DNA of 64,000 bases from Antitrichia curtipendula (Eukaryota; Streptophyta; Bryopsida; Hypnales; Leucodontaceae), in assembly GCA_951230915.1 (NCBI GenBank), contig OX579636.1:37135567-37199566 (forward strand), written 5' to 3'. Below the pieces are notes generated by a model. It did not search any database. It saw only the letters and a list, made by a program, of their open reading frames with translations, and had not been told where the DNA came from. Below, one piece after another: positions 9,982 to 22,745 of this stretch. The position numbers and the translations under genes were made by a program. Position 1 is the first letter of the stretch. Each line of letters begins with the position of its first letter.

Positions 9982-12606
9982 ACTTATAAATAGCATATCT
10001 ATAGCATGTTCTAGAATTTTCTCAAAATATACTATCAATTCCTAATCATCTCAAAAATTATGTATAATTTTTGCAATCAAAGAATAAATAGCTCCCTATC
10101 CTTTAAGTGATGTAGTTTCTAAGTGTACGCATTTAACTTTCCATAATCATAGGGGGCAAAAGATGGAGTTTTGTACCAATGTTGTCATCAAATCCTTTTT
10201 TGTGAAAAGTCTACAACACATGGACTTCATCATCTCATCTTGGTGCTCCAATATTGATATTTGTATATTCCAACCTTTGAAGTATTGTATTATCAAGAAA
10301 AAATAATGTCGTACTTCGCAAAGACACTAGCAGTGATGTTGCCTTGTGCCATATCAAAGTCAATCATCTATCTTTTTGTATAAATTAATTGTAATTAAGG
10401 TAGAAAAAATGGATGTGCTTTGGGTTGCCCCTATTCATATTATTTTATATTAATATATTTCTATAACATCTTCATTATAAAGACTAAAATAAAACAAATA
10501 AATGAACTCATGTTTTGCTCTTGTGACACATAAAAGCACTTTGCATTATTAAACATATTAAAGAAATCTATGAATTAAATTAAATAACTACTAATCTCCA
10601 ACATGAAAGCTATATGCTTTATCTTGATGAATGCTAACACAATTGAATTCAAACCAAGAATCAAACCACTAGATTACACACACACACCACTTGAATTTTT
10701 CTATGTCTTTGCCCTAACATTCCAACTTGCACTTATGATGCACAATTAAATTTAGACATGCTTGGTATTCCAAATTTTCCTCACTAAGACCTCATTAAAT
10801 TCACTCAACTCAAATCACAAAATCCAATTCACTAAATTTACATTTTGTTATCATTATATTCCTCCCAAATCAGTAGAATAAAAAACATATAAGTATTTGT
10901 TGTTGATATACTCCACTAAGACTTGAAGGAACACCCTATAAGGTCAAAGTAATAATTTTCAACTATAAAGAAGACACAAAAATCAAGTTGATAGCAAGAA
11001 TTTAATTCCACATATAAATGAAATAATTCTACACAAAACATGTATTACATAAAAAAAAGTATGAACACAAAATTAAAGATAATTCTCCAAGACTTGCCTT
11101 GACAAAATTGAAGTTTAAGTCACCTTGCTTCCAATAGATATTAACCCCTAAAGTTATTTTATATTCAGAGGCCCAAAATTGCATCAAAATAATGGTTTCC
11201 AAAGCAAGACTAAAATCTTCATTTATATTTATTTTTAAACAAATCTAATTGTAAGATCCTTTAGTTAACTTATCAGTGCACCCTTCTAAAATTTCAGAAT
11301 AAGTTGCAAGATCATGATGCTTGGATTTCAAAAAGAAACATTTTAAACTCTTCTCAAGTAGTTAGATTTCATCTTTCAAATTTTTACCCCAAAAATGTGT
11401 AGATCCTACAACTTACAACTTTGCATAGTATATCGAAGAAATAAGTTGAAAATACATATAAAAAATTCAAAAAAACATTTTTCATATTCATGCTCTAAGA
11501 AAATAGTAAGTAGAAAAAAATAAAAAATGATTTAAAATAAAAAATTGTTAAAAATTTAGTGATGGAATTAAAAAATGTCAATTGCAATGGTTGCAATGTT
11601 GTAATAAACACAATAGATGGTTGAGTAAGAGCTTAAATTTTTTGTAAAAGTTTGTAAATGGATGAATGAAAAAGTTATATTGCCAAAAAATGCTATTTGG
11701 TCATGTAGAGGTTGACAAGGATTCTTATATTCTTTCAATAATCCCTATAATAACTAAAGAATGCTACAATATTTAGATTGCTTTAAAAAAAACTATGATA
11801 ATACAAAGGGCATTAGAGTTATTCGTAAAGTAAACCCGAGTTTAGAGGTAAAACTGGGGTTTGAACCCCTGCTTTATGTAAAAAAGCAGGTGAAAAAGTA
11901 AAAAGCTCGCGCAATCAACACTAGCAAAACAAAACTTGGGACCAAACTTTCTTTCGCATCAAAATGGTGCCTAAAAAAGTTTGGACCTGAGTTTATCTGT
12001 CACAGAAACTGCACATAGACAATTTGTGAGAATGGAGGGTGGAGAGGTTGTTTTTATAATGAAATCCACTGTTCTTTATGAACTCTCAAAGGATATGGGT
12101 TTATTTTAAGATTGAGCTCCTCCAAGCTCTTACAAGTTACTTACAACTCCAACCATTTACATATCCCATATGGGTTGCTTTACCTCCTTTCACCAATTTG
12201 TATAAGAGCTTATTTAAAACTAGGTATCAAACTAGGGATGACTTTACGAATAACTCTACTATACTATGTAGAATGCTTCAAGAACCTTCATATGAAGTTT
12301 TGAAGAGCCACTTAGATGTTTCAAGTAATCAAGTATTTGAGAATTTACGTATAATAATATATACACAAACGAAGAACTAAAGGAAGTTTGATTTTTTTAG
12401 AAAAGGCTATAGATTTCTACCAAATAACATGATAGGGCTCATATTTATGATTAGGATAGCCAATAACTAATATCAAAACTAGTATTGTTGTGCTCCCACC
12501 ATACACATTCATCGAAACTAAATAGCCTCCTTAAGTTTGACAAAACAATCAACAAGTGTTGCAAACTCCTCCAACATTACGTGACCTAACACACCAAATT
12601 TTTTGT
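9982..12606. other. AT-rich spacer, no gene seen
   Basis: The stretch is AT-rich. The short ORFs on both strands lack recognisable motifs and have no splice-supported extension. A GGGTTTGAACCCC motif at about 11855-11871 recalls a tRNA T-arm, but nothing around it folds as a tRNA. Confidence 0.45.
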
Positions 12607-12717
12607 AGTCGATACTTGAGGTGTTAACTACAATACCCAAGGTTACATCTATCATTTACTTAAAATCCTTTCAACTATTGATCAATACAAATTTGTCATT
12701 GAGTTGTCTATGGCAGG
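12607..12717. repeat. Outlying unit of the ~98-bp tandem repeat
   Basis: This copy shares ATCTATCATTTACTTAAAAT, CCTTTCAACTA and ATCAATACAAATTTGTCATT with the array at 13024-13905. About 300 bp of unrelated, more GC-rich sequence (12718-13020) separates it from that array. Confidence 0.7.
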
Positions 12718-13023
12718 GCTTTTTTTTTGGCCTCAAGGCACCAGTTTGCACCAGAAATTTCATGTGGGTGAATTCACTATGGCCTCAATTTGGATGAAAA
12801 AGTGATCCTTTGCCACGTTGGCGGGCGCGTCATGTCCCTCAGCGCCATGTCAGTGCCACTCACGTCACCCCGGGTTGTCGCTATCGTCCATGGTGGCGCA
12901 TCGCCACCCCCAAAATCACTGGGTTATCGCCCACGACGTCGTTGTTGTGATTTCATTTTGCTTAAATCTTCAGATCTCCTCGCCATTGTTGCTGCGGTCG
13001 CGTAGAGTTATCATCCACTCCTA

Positions 13024-13905
13024 CACTCCTATGGTACTTCAGGTGTTGCCTTACATCCACGGTCACATCTATCATTTACTTAAAATCTTTTCAACTACCA
13101 ATCAATAGAGATGCCTAGTACTTCAAGTATTGACTACAATAGCTAAGGTCACATCTATCATTTACTTGAAATCTTTTCAAATACCAATTAGTAGAGATGC
13201 CTAGTACTTCAAGTGCTAACTACAACACCCAAGGTCACATATGTCATTCATTTAAAATCCTTTCAACTACCAATCAATACAAATTTGTCATTAAGATGCC
13301 TATAGTACTTCAAGTGCTAACTGCAACACCCAAGGTCACATATGTCATTCATTTAAAATCCTTTCAACTACCAATCAATACAAATTTGTCATTAAGATGC
13401 CTATAGTACTTCAAGTGTTGATTGCAACACCCAAGGTTACATTGTCATTCACTTAAAATCCTTTCAACTACTAAGTTAATCAACATCCAAGGTCAAATCT
13501 ATCATTATTTAAAATCTTTTCAACTACCAATCAATACAAATTTGCCATCGAGTTGTCTACAATACTTCAGGTATTGATTGCAACATCCAAGGTCACATAA
13601 GGTAACTCTGCCTATGACAGGCAGAGTTTTGGACCAGCCTAATGCAGGCAAAAAATTTCATGAGTAGTACATTTCACAACAAACATGTACTGCTCATGAA
13701 TTTTTTTGCCTACATTAGGCTGGTCCAAAACTCTGCTTGTCATAGGCAGAGTTACCTTATATTAATCAATTAAAAAAATTCATTGATTTGCCTATAAGTA
13801 TTTGAAGTCTTGACTTCAACATCCAAGGTCACATCTGCCATATACCTAAAATCCTTTCAACTACCAATCAATACAAATTTGTCATTGAGTTGCCTATAGT
13901 AGTCC
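13024..13905. repeat. Tandem repeat, ~98-bp unit, interrupted by a MITE
   Basis: About seven units each contain ACTTCAAGTGTTGAC, CACCCAAGGTCACAT, ATTTAAAATCCTTTCAACTA and ATCAATACAAATTTGTCATT in that order. Some units lack a segment, giving spacings of about 85-105 bp. The foldback element at 13600-13757 splits the array. Confidence 0.85.
13600..13757. mobile_element. Foldback MITE with AGGTAACTC ends and TA target
   Basis: This 158-bp near-perfect hairpin has arms beginning AGGTAACTCTGCCTATGACA. TA lies immediately outside each end (13598-13599 and 13758-13759). The element interrupts a tandem repeat whose units continue on both sides, which confirms insertion into older sequence. Confidence 0.85.
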
Positions 13906-14664
13906 TACTAGTATTAGGGGGGCATTTTATCATAATCACATGGTGATATTTATAAAAACCAAGAACATCTCCAATGCAGAAACAAAAATGAGCGTATTTT
14001 GAAGTAGAGGTAGGTGGACCTCATTTTGTTTTGGTGACTTTTGAAGAAAAAAATCCTCAATATAAAAAAAAAGCAAAATGATTCTACATTAAATTAAAAA
14101 AATTCATGCAAAAAGGAAGATTCTAGTTTATTAATACACATAACGAGGTTGAAAAGGCATGATAATGATGACTTTTCTTCTTGTGAACCAATTTGTGGGC
14201 TCTTTGTATTTTGCCAGTTTGCAAGGATGGAGATGAAAAAAAGGCAAGGCCAGAAATAAAGAGAGAGCAATAACGAATGCACGGGTTGTGTTTTTTTTTG
14301 GTGGTTTTGTCATTATGATTTGGTGTGTTCATCCTAGTTGTATTGGAGTTTCTCTAACCTCTATTTTTAAGTGCATAATTTGAATTTACATTCAATAGGT
14401 GATGACAAGTGCGACTAAAAAAATCCATGCTTGAAAATCGTTGATGCCAAACTAGCCCCAACAAACTCTTGGTCCTTGGGTCAAATTATTATTACTATTA
14501 TTGATTAATTTGAATTATATCACCTCTCCCTCCTAATTCAAATCCCGGCTTGAACTGAAATATTCAAATATGTAAATAGTTGATTCCAAATACGAATTCA
14601 AATATTCCAAAACTTCCCCCCTCCGAGAAGCTCAAGAACGAAGGACACACCATCCGCGGTATGG
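13906..14664. other. AT-rich sequence upstream of the complete At4g15545-like gene
   Basis: This sequence is unique to the right copy; the left copy has unrelated sequence in the matching position. It presumably contains the promoter of the gene at 14876. No confident TATA box or other element can be singled out. Confidence 0.4.
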
Positions 14665-14875
14665 CTCGTCGCAAGCGAGCGTCGGGAGGATTTCAACTCA
14701 AGTCGCCATTAGGTCTCCTCGCGCGGTCTCGTCCGTCTCTCGGGCGTTGCCTCCCGCTTGCCTGCCTGCGCTCTCGCTTTTGTCGCGTGTCTTGCCGGCC
14801 ATCGGACTAAGTTCCTGCAGCGCTTTCCTCTCCTTTGGTGGAGTAGGGTCCTGGCTTGCTCCAGCACGGAGCAGC
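14665..14875 (+). promoter_or_regulatory. Conserved 5' leader of the At4g15545-like gene
   Basis: About 210 bp upstream of the start codon, GC-rich, is shared almost base for base with 2015-2225 in the inverted copy. It has no upstream ATG in frame with the main ORF. The segment is probably the transcribed leader plus at most a small part of the promoter, because the duplication ends at its left edge. Confidence 0.5.
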
Positions 14876-16928
14876 ATGATGGCCAATGGAAACGAATACG
14901 AGTTGCCGCAGGAGGTGCTGTCCGTGCTGCCTTCCGATCCTTACGAGCAGCTGGATGTGGCCCGACGTATCACGGCCATGGCCGTCGGCGCGCGCGTGGC
15001 CAAGCTGGAGAGCGACACGGCCAAGCTGCGCCAGAAGCTGACGGAGAAGGAGCACGTCATCTACGGCCTGCAGGAGCGCGTGGTGGAGGCCGAGAGCACG
15101 CTGCAGGAGACGAGCGCGCGTCTCACGCACGCTTTGAACGAACAGGTTGGAATTCGATGTCCCTGTATTGCGTTTTTTCCATTGCCAATGTGATCGGTGC
15201 TTTTTTCTCTTTGTCTTCCGAGGTCCTGAATCCCCATCGTGGAGAAGGAAACTTTGATCCGCTTGTTCTGTTACTCCATTGGATTCTCCGCCAAATTCAC
15301 AGGGCACCTAGCGGTTTTGTCTGTGCACAATTAATCCAGAACGTCGAGTTTAACCGGTTCCCGGTGATCAACGTTTGCACTCTTTAAATTTCAAAATCAG
15401 AATTTCTTGCTCCTTTCTCCTCCAAATGGTTTGAGAAAGAAATTGATTTGGAAGGTTTCTGAAAATGAGTGAGATTATTCCCTATTATTGAAGTGTCGGG
15501 ACCATGGCAAGCAATCGCTGAGAGTGATATTATGCCTCCTAACTGGACGTGTCGAGGCGCCACAGGAAGCATTCCAAGGTCTGGTAATCATGACAGCAGC
15601 CGCAGGAAGAGCGAACAAGCGAGCAGTTCACTCTTTCAGCATCTTCTTGCCCAGTTCTTGGTCAAAACCGTGCGAGTGCTATTCAGTTGCCCAATCCCTG
15701 AAACTGTGCTGCTGACGCGCTGTTCCATGGCTTCTAACTCCCAGCATGGTGATCACAATGCCGGATTTAGTTCGATGCCTTCAGTTTTGACCGACTTCAG
15801 TAAGGCATTTTCGTTTCCCGCCGTTTCATTTCTAATTCATCGGATTCCGGTTTAATGGCCTCGGGAGTGAACACTTTCTTTCTGGACTGGCTGCTCCATG
15901 AACAGCCTTTAATTTGAAATTCCGAGTGGCCCCGAGTTTGGCAGAAGGTGAAAAGCTGTTTGGCAGTGTCTGCTTAGTCCTTCCCTGAATAGTCCGTCAC
16001 TTTGCATCTTACGGACGTTGTTGTGAGTTTCCGAGGTGTTCTTAGTGAGCGGAACCTGCATGCAGTGATCCAGAACCTACCCTTGGGATGTTGGTGATCT
16101 CCCTGACAACGTAATTACAGCTGGAAGAGCTTTCTGATTGCGGTCTTCTCTCGTTGTGTCGAACTTTTATGCCTGATTTTTTGAAGAACTTCCAATTCGA
16201 AAGCAGCGTTCTGGGAAAATTGCTTGGAGTTCGTGTATCTTTGCGTGAGTTATGTCGAGTATCGTGTCTCTGACCGTTTCCCGCCTCGTGGACCGCTGTT
16301 TGCATTGTTTTTGACAGACGAAGCTTGCGAATGAGAAGAATGTGTTGTCAGGTCAAGTGAAGAAGCTGATGCGTGATGTTGCGAAGGTAAGCTTGATGTT
16401 TTCTCGTGTACTCATGGAGTAGAACACGTCTGTTTTTGTTGCTGAAATTTTCAGCTAACGGTCGGGGAACATTGATTGCATTGGTTAGGGAGATTAGTAT
16501 AAGATTTTCCATCCTTCGTACTGTTTGAACGACCGATCGTGAAGGGGCCCTACATTTGTTATTCAAATGTGTCCTTTGCTCCAGAAGTTCGAAAGACTTG
16601 GCAGGGATGCTTGCAACGCTCTGTTTTTTTGCTTCTTAATTACTTTTTGTGGCAGTATAGTTGGTGCATTAGAATCGTCACGAACGACTTTGAATGCCAT
16701 GTTTCCGAGTTCAGGCATGAGTCCCTGTGGGAGTCCGAGGGTCCTGAGTTTGAGTCTTTTTTCTTCTCTCGTTGTTTTATGCAGCTGGAGACATTCAAGC
16801 GCTCACTGATGCAATCACTTCAGGAGGATGACGAGAGCCCCGGCGTAAGTTTTTTCCTCCGTTGCTGGTCTGGGAAGGGTAAAGGAATTGTTGTGTCCAG
16901 TATGTTGGAAGGTGGTGCATGTGTAGTG
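14665..16928 (+). repeat. Right arm of the large inverted duplication
   Basis: It pairs with 1-2225 and covers the leader, exons 1-3 and introns 1-2 of the gene. It is slightly longer than the left arm because of small indels, mainly in intron 1 (1172 bp here, 1142 bp in the left copy). The true outer end of the duplication is not visible. Confidence 0.92.
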
Positions 16929-19150
16929 CCCTTCGATAATGAAATCTGTGATACTGCTCTTCGTTAGCGTTTTACGTTTTTCAGAGCGAGTGGCATCTGC
17001 ATCTAGCATGAGGTGGGTGGGAATCTCGGGAAGTTTTAGAGTTCTGGAGGAGGCATTGTGTCCTCTCCCAGTTTGCCTCCAGCAGGTAGAACCTGGTGTC
17101 TGAGTTTGTTTGTTGTTTTGGCCTTACAGGGTGAAGGCGGAGATAAGCGAGGTGGTAATTCTAATCTGGCGCTGCGGAGAGCATCTCGTGAGTTCCTTCC
17201 CTTCGGTTCGCCGAGCATGCTTTGGGTCCCCCATTTTGAATTTGCTTCACGTTTAGACGACGATGGTAGTGTGGACAGTTTCGAATATGCTGAAGCCGAG
17301 GATTTTTCTGAAGTTGTCTTTTCGTATCTGTCTATTCGTATTCATGGGATGTCGCTCCGGTTAGGCCTTATCATATTTGAATAGGCGCTCGAAGTTCCGT
17401 CCCAGTGTCGGGGGAGTTTGTGCGTAGTTGTGCTGTGGAACGCGTAGCCGTAGGGAGCTCAACAGTAGAAGTATTTGTCCTTTTATTATAGCCTGCATAT
17501 GTGCGCGATGTTTTCTTTGCTTCTCGTTCACCAGAAGACGGTATTGATAAGGTTTGTTTGCGACGATCCGTGTGTTTGTTACCTGAACGGTAGTGTGCCA
17601 TCTGTGGTCTGTGATGAGCAGCGAGCCCTTTCTGGCAGCAGCCTATGCCTGTAGAGCTGAGTCCAAGAATCCCGTTTTGTTTATGCTAAGTTTTGCCGGT
17701 TGCGTCTACAGAAGCTGAGTCCACTGTGAGCAGAGCTCAACTCCTGGATGACGACAACCAATCTGTGAAGTCTGTCGACACCGAGTGCACGTTCCCCGCC
17801 GATGAACGTGGCTATCGGCAGGGTACATTCTTTCACCGATCTCGCACGACTCTTGGATATGGTTGACAGAGTTTTCTATCCTTCCTTCCTTCTGGAATTG
17901 TTATTCTAATCTTTATTCGATATTATAGTCTCTTGCGTGCCAGGTTCTGTTAGTTGCAGTGCAATGCTTGTGCGTCCTGAAGGGTCCGCTGGGAGAATGA
18001 GTTTTGTTTTTTGTTCCAAGCCTCGACATGAAGTGATGTTGACATGCTCTTTTGTTTTGTTTTTCAGGTGCGGCCTCGAAGCCCCCCTCCGGCTATCATA
18101 GTTCTGCCAACAACTCTGCTCGAGGTACCCCCCAGTTGAGTCCCAGATTGACTCCCAGTGGATCCCCTAAAGGCCAATCTGCGAGAGGATCCCCCCGGCG
18201 GAGCATGAGTATGAATGACAACTCGCATAAGATTCCCCTCCCGTCCTCGAAGCCCAACAGTCAGTCCACCACTGCTCCGAACTCCCCACCAAGTCAAGGT
18301 TCCCTGCCATGTAAGTTCTCGCCTTGCTGTTAATCTGTGTTCCCCGTCGTGACGAGTTTGATTCGTCGTGGCTGCAGTAACAGATCAAAGTAATTTTCCG
18401 CGTTTCCGAACTGAGATGATTTTTCCACGTTGAGTAATCTTGTGGTGCGTTACCGTATCTGACTGTTCTGTTTTTGTGTGACAGCTCGAACACCGCGAGT
18501 CGATGGCAAGGATTTTTTCCGTCAGGCCAGGTATCTGATCCAAGTGCTCCTTATCATCTCTGTGAATATTGTAATGGCTTGCAACTTTCTCTTGCATTGC
18601 GGAGGTGTTATTTTTTGGGGGTGTAGGGATTTCTGTGATGCTTGCGTTGTTGAAGGCACTGTGCTTTTATTCGGTTGTCCTTCTGATATGAACCGTCTTT
18701 TTGTTTTGAATTGGTCTCAGGAACCGTCTATCATATGAGCAATTCAGTGCTTTCTTGGCTAACATCAAGGAACTCAATGCTCACCGTCAGACCCGAGAGG
18801 TACGTGACCCCCCATTGTTCCATGACGAATGAATGGATCAGATCTTTTGGGCAATTGACCTGGATCTTTAGATTGGCAGTTTCTTATGGTGATGATTGGA
18901 TCTTTTTATGGGGATGTGTATTTCTTTATTTTTCCACTGGTTTAGCAGCTGCCATAAAGCTTTGAGCCACCTGTGCTGCATTTGGTCCGTGTCAGTGAAT
19001 TTCAGAACTTCCCTTCCATGCTACGCATTGCGCTCTGAATGTTCGCCTTTGTAGGAAACCCTTCGGAAAGCTGAAGAAACCTTTGGCCCTGACAACAAGG
19101 ACTTATTCGCTGCCTTCGATGGCCTCCTGAGTCGTCATCTTCCGTCTTAA
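14876..19150 (+). CDS. At4g15545-like coiled-coil protein, complete gene
   Basis: Nine exons: 14876-15145, 16318-16386, 16785-16844, 17130-17187, 17712-17822, 18068-18310, 18485-18530, 18721-18799 and 19055-19150. They join in phase to 343 codons plus stop, close to the length of the Arabidopsis At4g15545 protein (about 340 aa). All introns are GT-AG. The N-terminal part has the family motif LPSDPYEQLDVARRITAMAV, then a predicted coiled coil (about residues 35-130) ending FKRSLMQSLQEDDESP. A Ser/Pro-rich linker covers about residues 195-270 (RLTPSGSP, GSPRRSMS). The C-terminal domain runs from RTPRVDGKDFFRQAR through LSYEQFSAFLANIKELNAH to the end. The biochemical function of this plant family is not established. 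ATG-ATG at 14876/14879 are the first possible starts in the frame. A partial inverted copy lies at 1-2014. Exons 4 and 5 were set by phase and splice sites more than by homology. Confidence 0.9.
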
Positions 19151-20946
19151 CAGTGTAAGCTCTGCAGTCTCATGACCTGAGGCACGTGTGTAAGAATTGG
19201 TCGTATGGAAATGAGTTCAAGATCCTCGTTGATCTTATCCTTCGACAAGGTGAAGAAGTTGATATGCCCCCGCGGTTTCGAAGTTTTGGTAAGCCAGCAG
19301 GGCATGTGTTCTGCCCCGAGGTGCAGTTTGAGACAAGTGGGAAGGATGCAGTTTCCCCTATCTTTTATCTGTTCACCTTGTCGTTTCCGCGCTTGTGGTT
19401 GGCAAGGTGCTTGTATACTTTATCCTGGAGTGTCCGGACGTTTCTTAGCCCCGTGCCATTCAACATTTAGCTAGGTCTTGGCCTCCGATGTTTGTGTTGG
19501 TTGGTTGGTTGGTTGGTTGGTCGGCCATTGTTCCATGTCAATGACTCTAGAGCTCGTTCTATTATTTTCTCCAGCTATTTCATTAGCGACCCTTTTCTTT
19601 TTAGTTTTGTGTCTGTTTTTTGTTCTTGTCTGAACCCATATTCAATCTGTGGTTGAGGTTCTGCATCAGATGGCATGTTCCTGAGAGACTGGGGAGATTC
19701 TAACCCCATCATTCTTGTTATTGTGGGTTCAATATTTCTAGACCACGAAAGTTCTTTAGGTTGCAAAATTTTATGTCTTTAAATATTCTTTCCGTTTATG
19801 TAGATATTTTTAAGTGGACAGCAGACGCTTTGTAAATAATTCTAAAGTTTATTCAATTAGTTGGAGATGCATGAAGAGTTTATTGTTGCATTCTTCTACT
19901 AAAAAGTCGTTTGAAATTTGTTGAGTTGTGTCAAGGAGAGTTCCGATGTCTAATTGAATTTTTCAAAAGTGGACTCTTACTTGAGAATATGAGTCCATGG
20001 AATTGTTTTTAGTACAATAGAGTCCAGTTCTTGTGAATTTCACGTCTTTGAGTCCTGAAGCACTACTATTGAGGGAAGTCTAGATAGCGATTTTTACAAA
20101 AATCGACTCCCATCTTTCGTAGAACCAGATTTACAGACTCCAATTTTTTTTCGGATTAGTCCACTTTTTCCGAGTCTTTTGAGTATGTTCTTTCCTGTGA
20201 AGTCGTTCTGTTTTGTTGTTGGACCCGGACGGTTGGTGAGAAGTCTTTGCATCCCCAAAAGTTACATCTGGGGATTGACTCTACTCAGTAAAGGTAGCTT
20301 GTGCTACTGTGAATAGAGCCTACTGCTTGTTCTTATGGAATAATGCAATGTGTAAGCTAATATTGTGTCTGGCACTAATTAGATCAATGAGTGCTTACTC
20401 AATCACTGGGGGTTAAAAAATCTGTGTTGCAATAGCCACCTAGTGGCCTTGTGGTCCTCTAGGGGTTGAGGAATTGTGACGTTTGGTGTATTTTTAACTG
20501 ATTCCTTACTTAGATAGGAACATGTTGAAATGTTAAGAAAAGAATTAAAGCAAGTTGATTGCACAGGTTGTAAGATATCAGCATTGAAGTGAAAAGAAAA
20601 TTCATTTTTTGTTGGTGCATAGATAAATGCTTGGATTCTTGTTAGTGTGAGATTTTGAACTGCAAAGTTGAGGTTTATATTCTTTACAATATAGACCATG
20701 AGTTAGCTACTCATGTACCATTTTTGTAAGGGATTTGACATGTTTAGTTCATTCAACCATATCTTGTTCAAGTAGGTGTAGACATTTGGCAATTTACTTG
20801 CTATTGATGTGATTTTTTTTGTGAAATCAATTTTATGTAGGGTCTTGAGTTGGACAATGAATGAAAATATTGTACCTTGTATTTGAAGTATGATTTGTTT
20901 GAAAAGAATGAATCAAATGTGTAATTTCTATGAAAACCTAAGAATG
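19151..20946. other. 3' flank of the At4g15545-like gene
   Basis: The first few hundred bases probably contain the 3' untranslated region. A TTGG simple repeat of about six units lies at 19496-19521. Beyond about 19750 the sequence is AT-rich intergenic DNA with no recognisable gene. Confidence 0.4.
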
Positions 20947-20949
20947 TTA

Positions 20950-21138
20950 GATTTAACTACTTCTGGACTATTCAATGAATTCTGGACTTTGAAAGTCTAG
21001 AATTCATAATGATCATGAGGAGATCTCATGATGTTTCTATTGATCTCTTGATGTTTTAGATTATCTCTTGATGACCATCGTAAGATCTCTTAATGATCAT
21101 TATGAATATAGACTTTCAAAAGTCTAGTAGTTAAATAT
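20950..21138. mobile_element. MITE with ATTTAACTACTT ends, copy 1
   Basis: The left end ATTTAACTACTTCTGGACT and right end AGTCTAGTAGTTAAAT are inverted repeats. The interior contains repeated GATCTC and GATGTTT motifs shared with the copy at 25410-25625. No clear target duplication remains. Confidence 0.6.
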
Positions 21139-22569
21139 GGCATAAGACCTACATATGAACTAATTGCTTTTAAACTAAAAGACTTTATATCTTTTACTTC
21201 ACTAATAGAGATGGAATGAATACAATTTTCTTTATATATAGAGAGATTATACCAATTAGAATATGAAATTAGAAATAAAAGGTAGCATACTTTCTCTGAT
21301 CAAAAGTTTAAATTTCACTAAATTCAATAGCATGTTAACTACCATTTTAGTATTCAAAACTTGGAAGAGTTCATCTCTAATAGACTTTCAAATAACCCAC
21401 GTTTCAAATAATATACAAATATTTTATAAAGTAAAATTCAAAGAATTAAATTAGTGATGAATTTCAATAAAGTTGTGAACTATGATTGATAGATCATATC
21501 TATATGGTTGAATCTACCATTGCAATAAATGATATTTATAGATACAATTTTTTTTATTGTTGTGAGCTCTAAATATGAAAATTCTAACTATATTGATATT
21601 TAAAGATTTTATAGTATTTATATATTTTTTTGTACATGGATCATATCTCCTTCCTAGTCAATTTCAATTAACTAGAAGCAGTTTCTATTTGGACTCTGCA
21701 TGTAAAGTTATGAGCTCTTTTATTTTTGGCCATAAATTAGCTACGTCCATCCATCTCAAAAATACAACTTGCCAATTGGTAATGGTCCCTAATTTAAATG
21801 GATATACTCCAAACTCAAGACCTTTTAGAGGTTTCAATTTTTTTAAGCTTTATTCTAGAAGGAATTCTTATACAAAATGGTCTATATGCCATTGAAGCTA
21901 ATGTCATATTGCACCTCAATTAAAAAGCATTAATTCTTAAACAACAATTCACTTATGCTTACGAACATATTGTTCACGTAGAGAATCATTTAGCAAATGA
22001 AATCTTTGACAAAAGATAGGCACTACAATGAGTAGTTAGCCAAAATTAGACAGACGATAGGCACTACAATAAGTAGTTAGTGACGCCCATTGAAAATAAA
22101 AAATTTAGAGGCTCCATTTCTAGCTCAAGAGACCTTGGTGGTAAAAATTTGACCCTCATATAGTAACATGGAATTCATAACCCTCCAAAAATGGTCCTCA
22201 AAATAGGTTGCCTTCTTATGGACAACAATCATATAATGGAACAATAAACTCAAATAAAGCATGAAGGAAAAGTCACAATGGTCATGGAAGTAAGTTGATC
22301 ACACATGTCAATGGATGAAACAACTTCCATTGAAAATGATTATTATTGATGATTAAATATTTTTTTTCCAATAAAACTTTGTGGCACGTGCAATAGTTTA
22401 TTTTATATTTTAAACAAAAGCATTCGAAAGATCATTATTACAAAGTCATAATAATAATAACATTCTTTTAATTTCCATTTCAGTGAGGCCAACTTAATAA
22501 ACTTAGTTTAAAAAATTTACTAATTTTTCTATTTTGTCAAATGGATTGATATAATTAACACCTCTATCC

Positions 22570-22745
22570 CATAACCCTACGCTATAAGCACCTTCCATGG
22601 TTATAAAATGTTTATATTACATGTGACTAATTATATTATGGATGTTTATGTTATAGGTACCTACGTTATAAACACCTTCCATGGCATTTATATTATAAGT
22701 ATGTATGTTATAGATACCTTCAATAGATGTATAGTACCTACTTAC
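22570..22745. repeat. Minisatellite of TATAGGTACC-like words, locus 1
   Basis: Imperfect repeats of TTATATTATAGGTACCT-type words with interspersed CACCTTCCATGGTTATA are present. The array and the sequence after it (CTTACACC, AGGCTC, CACATGCTAG) match a second locus at about 29295-29545, so both come from one dispersed repeat. Confidence 0.65.

Noticed and set aside
11855..11871. GGGTTTGAACCCC resembles a tRNA T-arm
   Set aside because: No acceptor stem, D-arm or anticodon arm can be folded around it, and the surrounding sequence is low-complexity.
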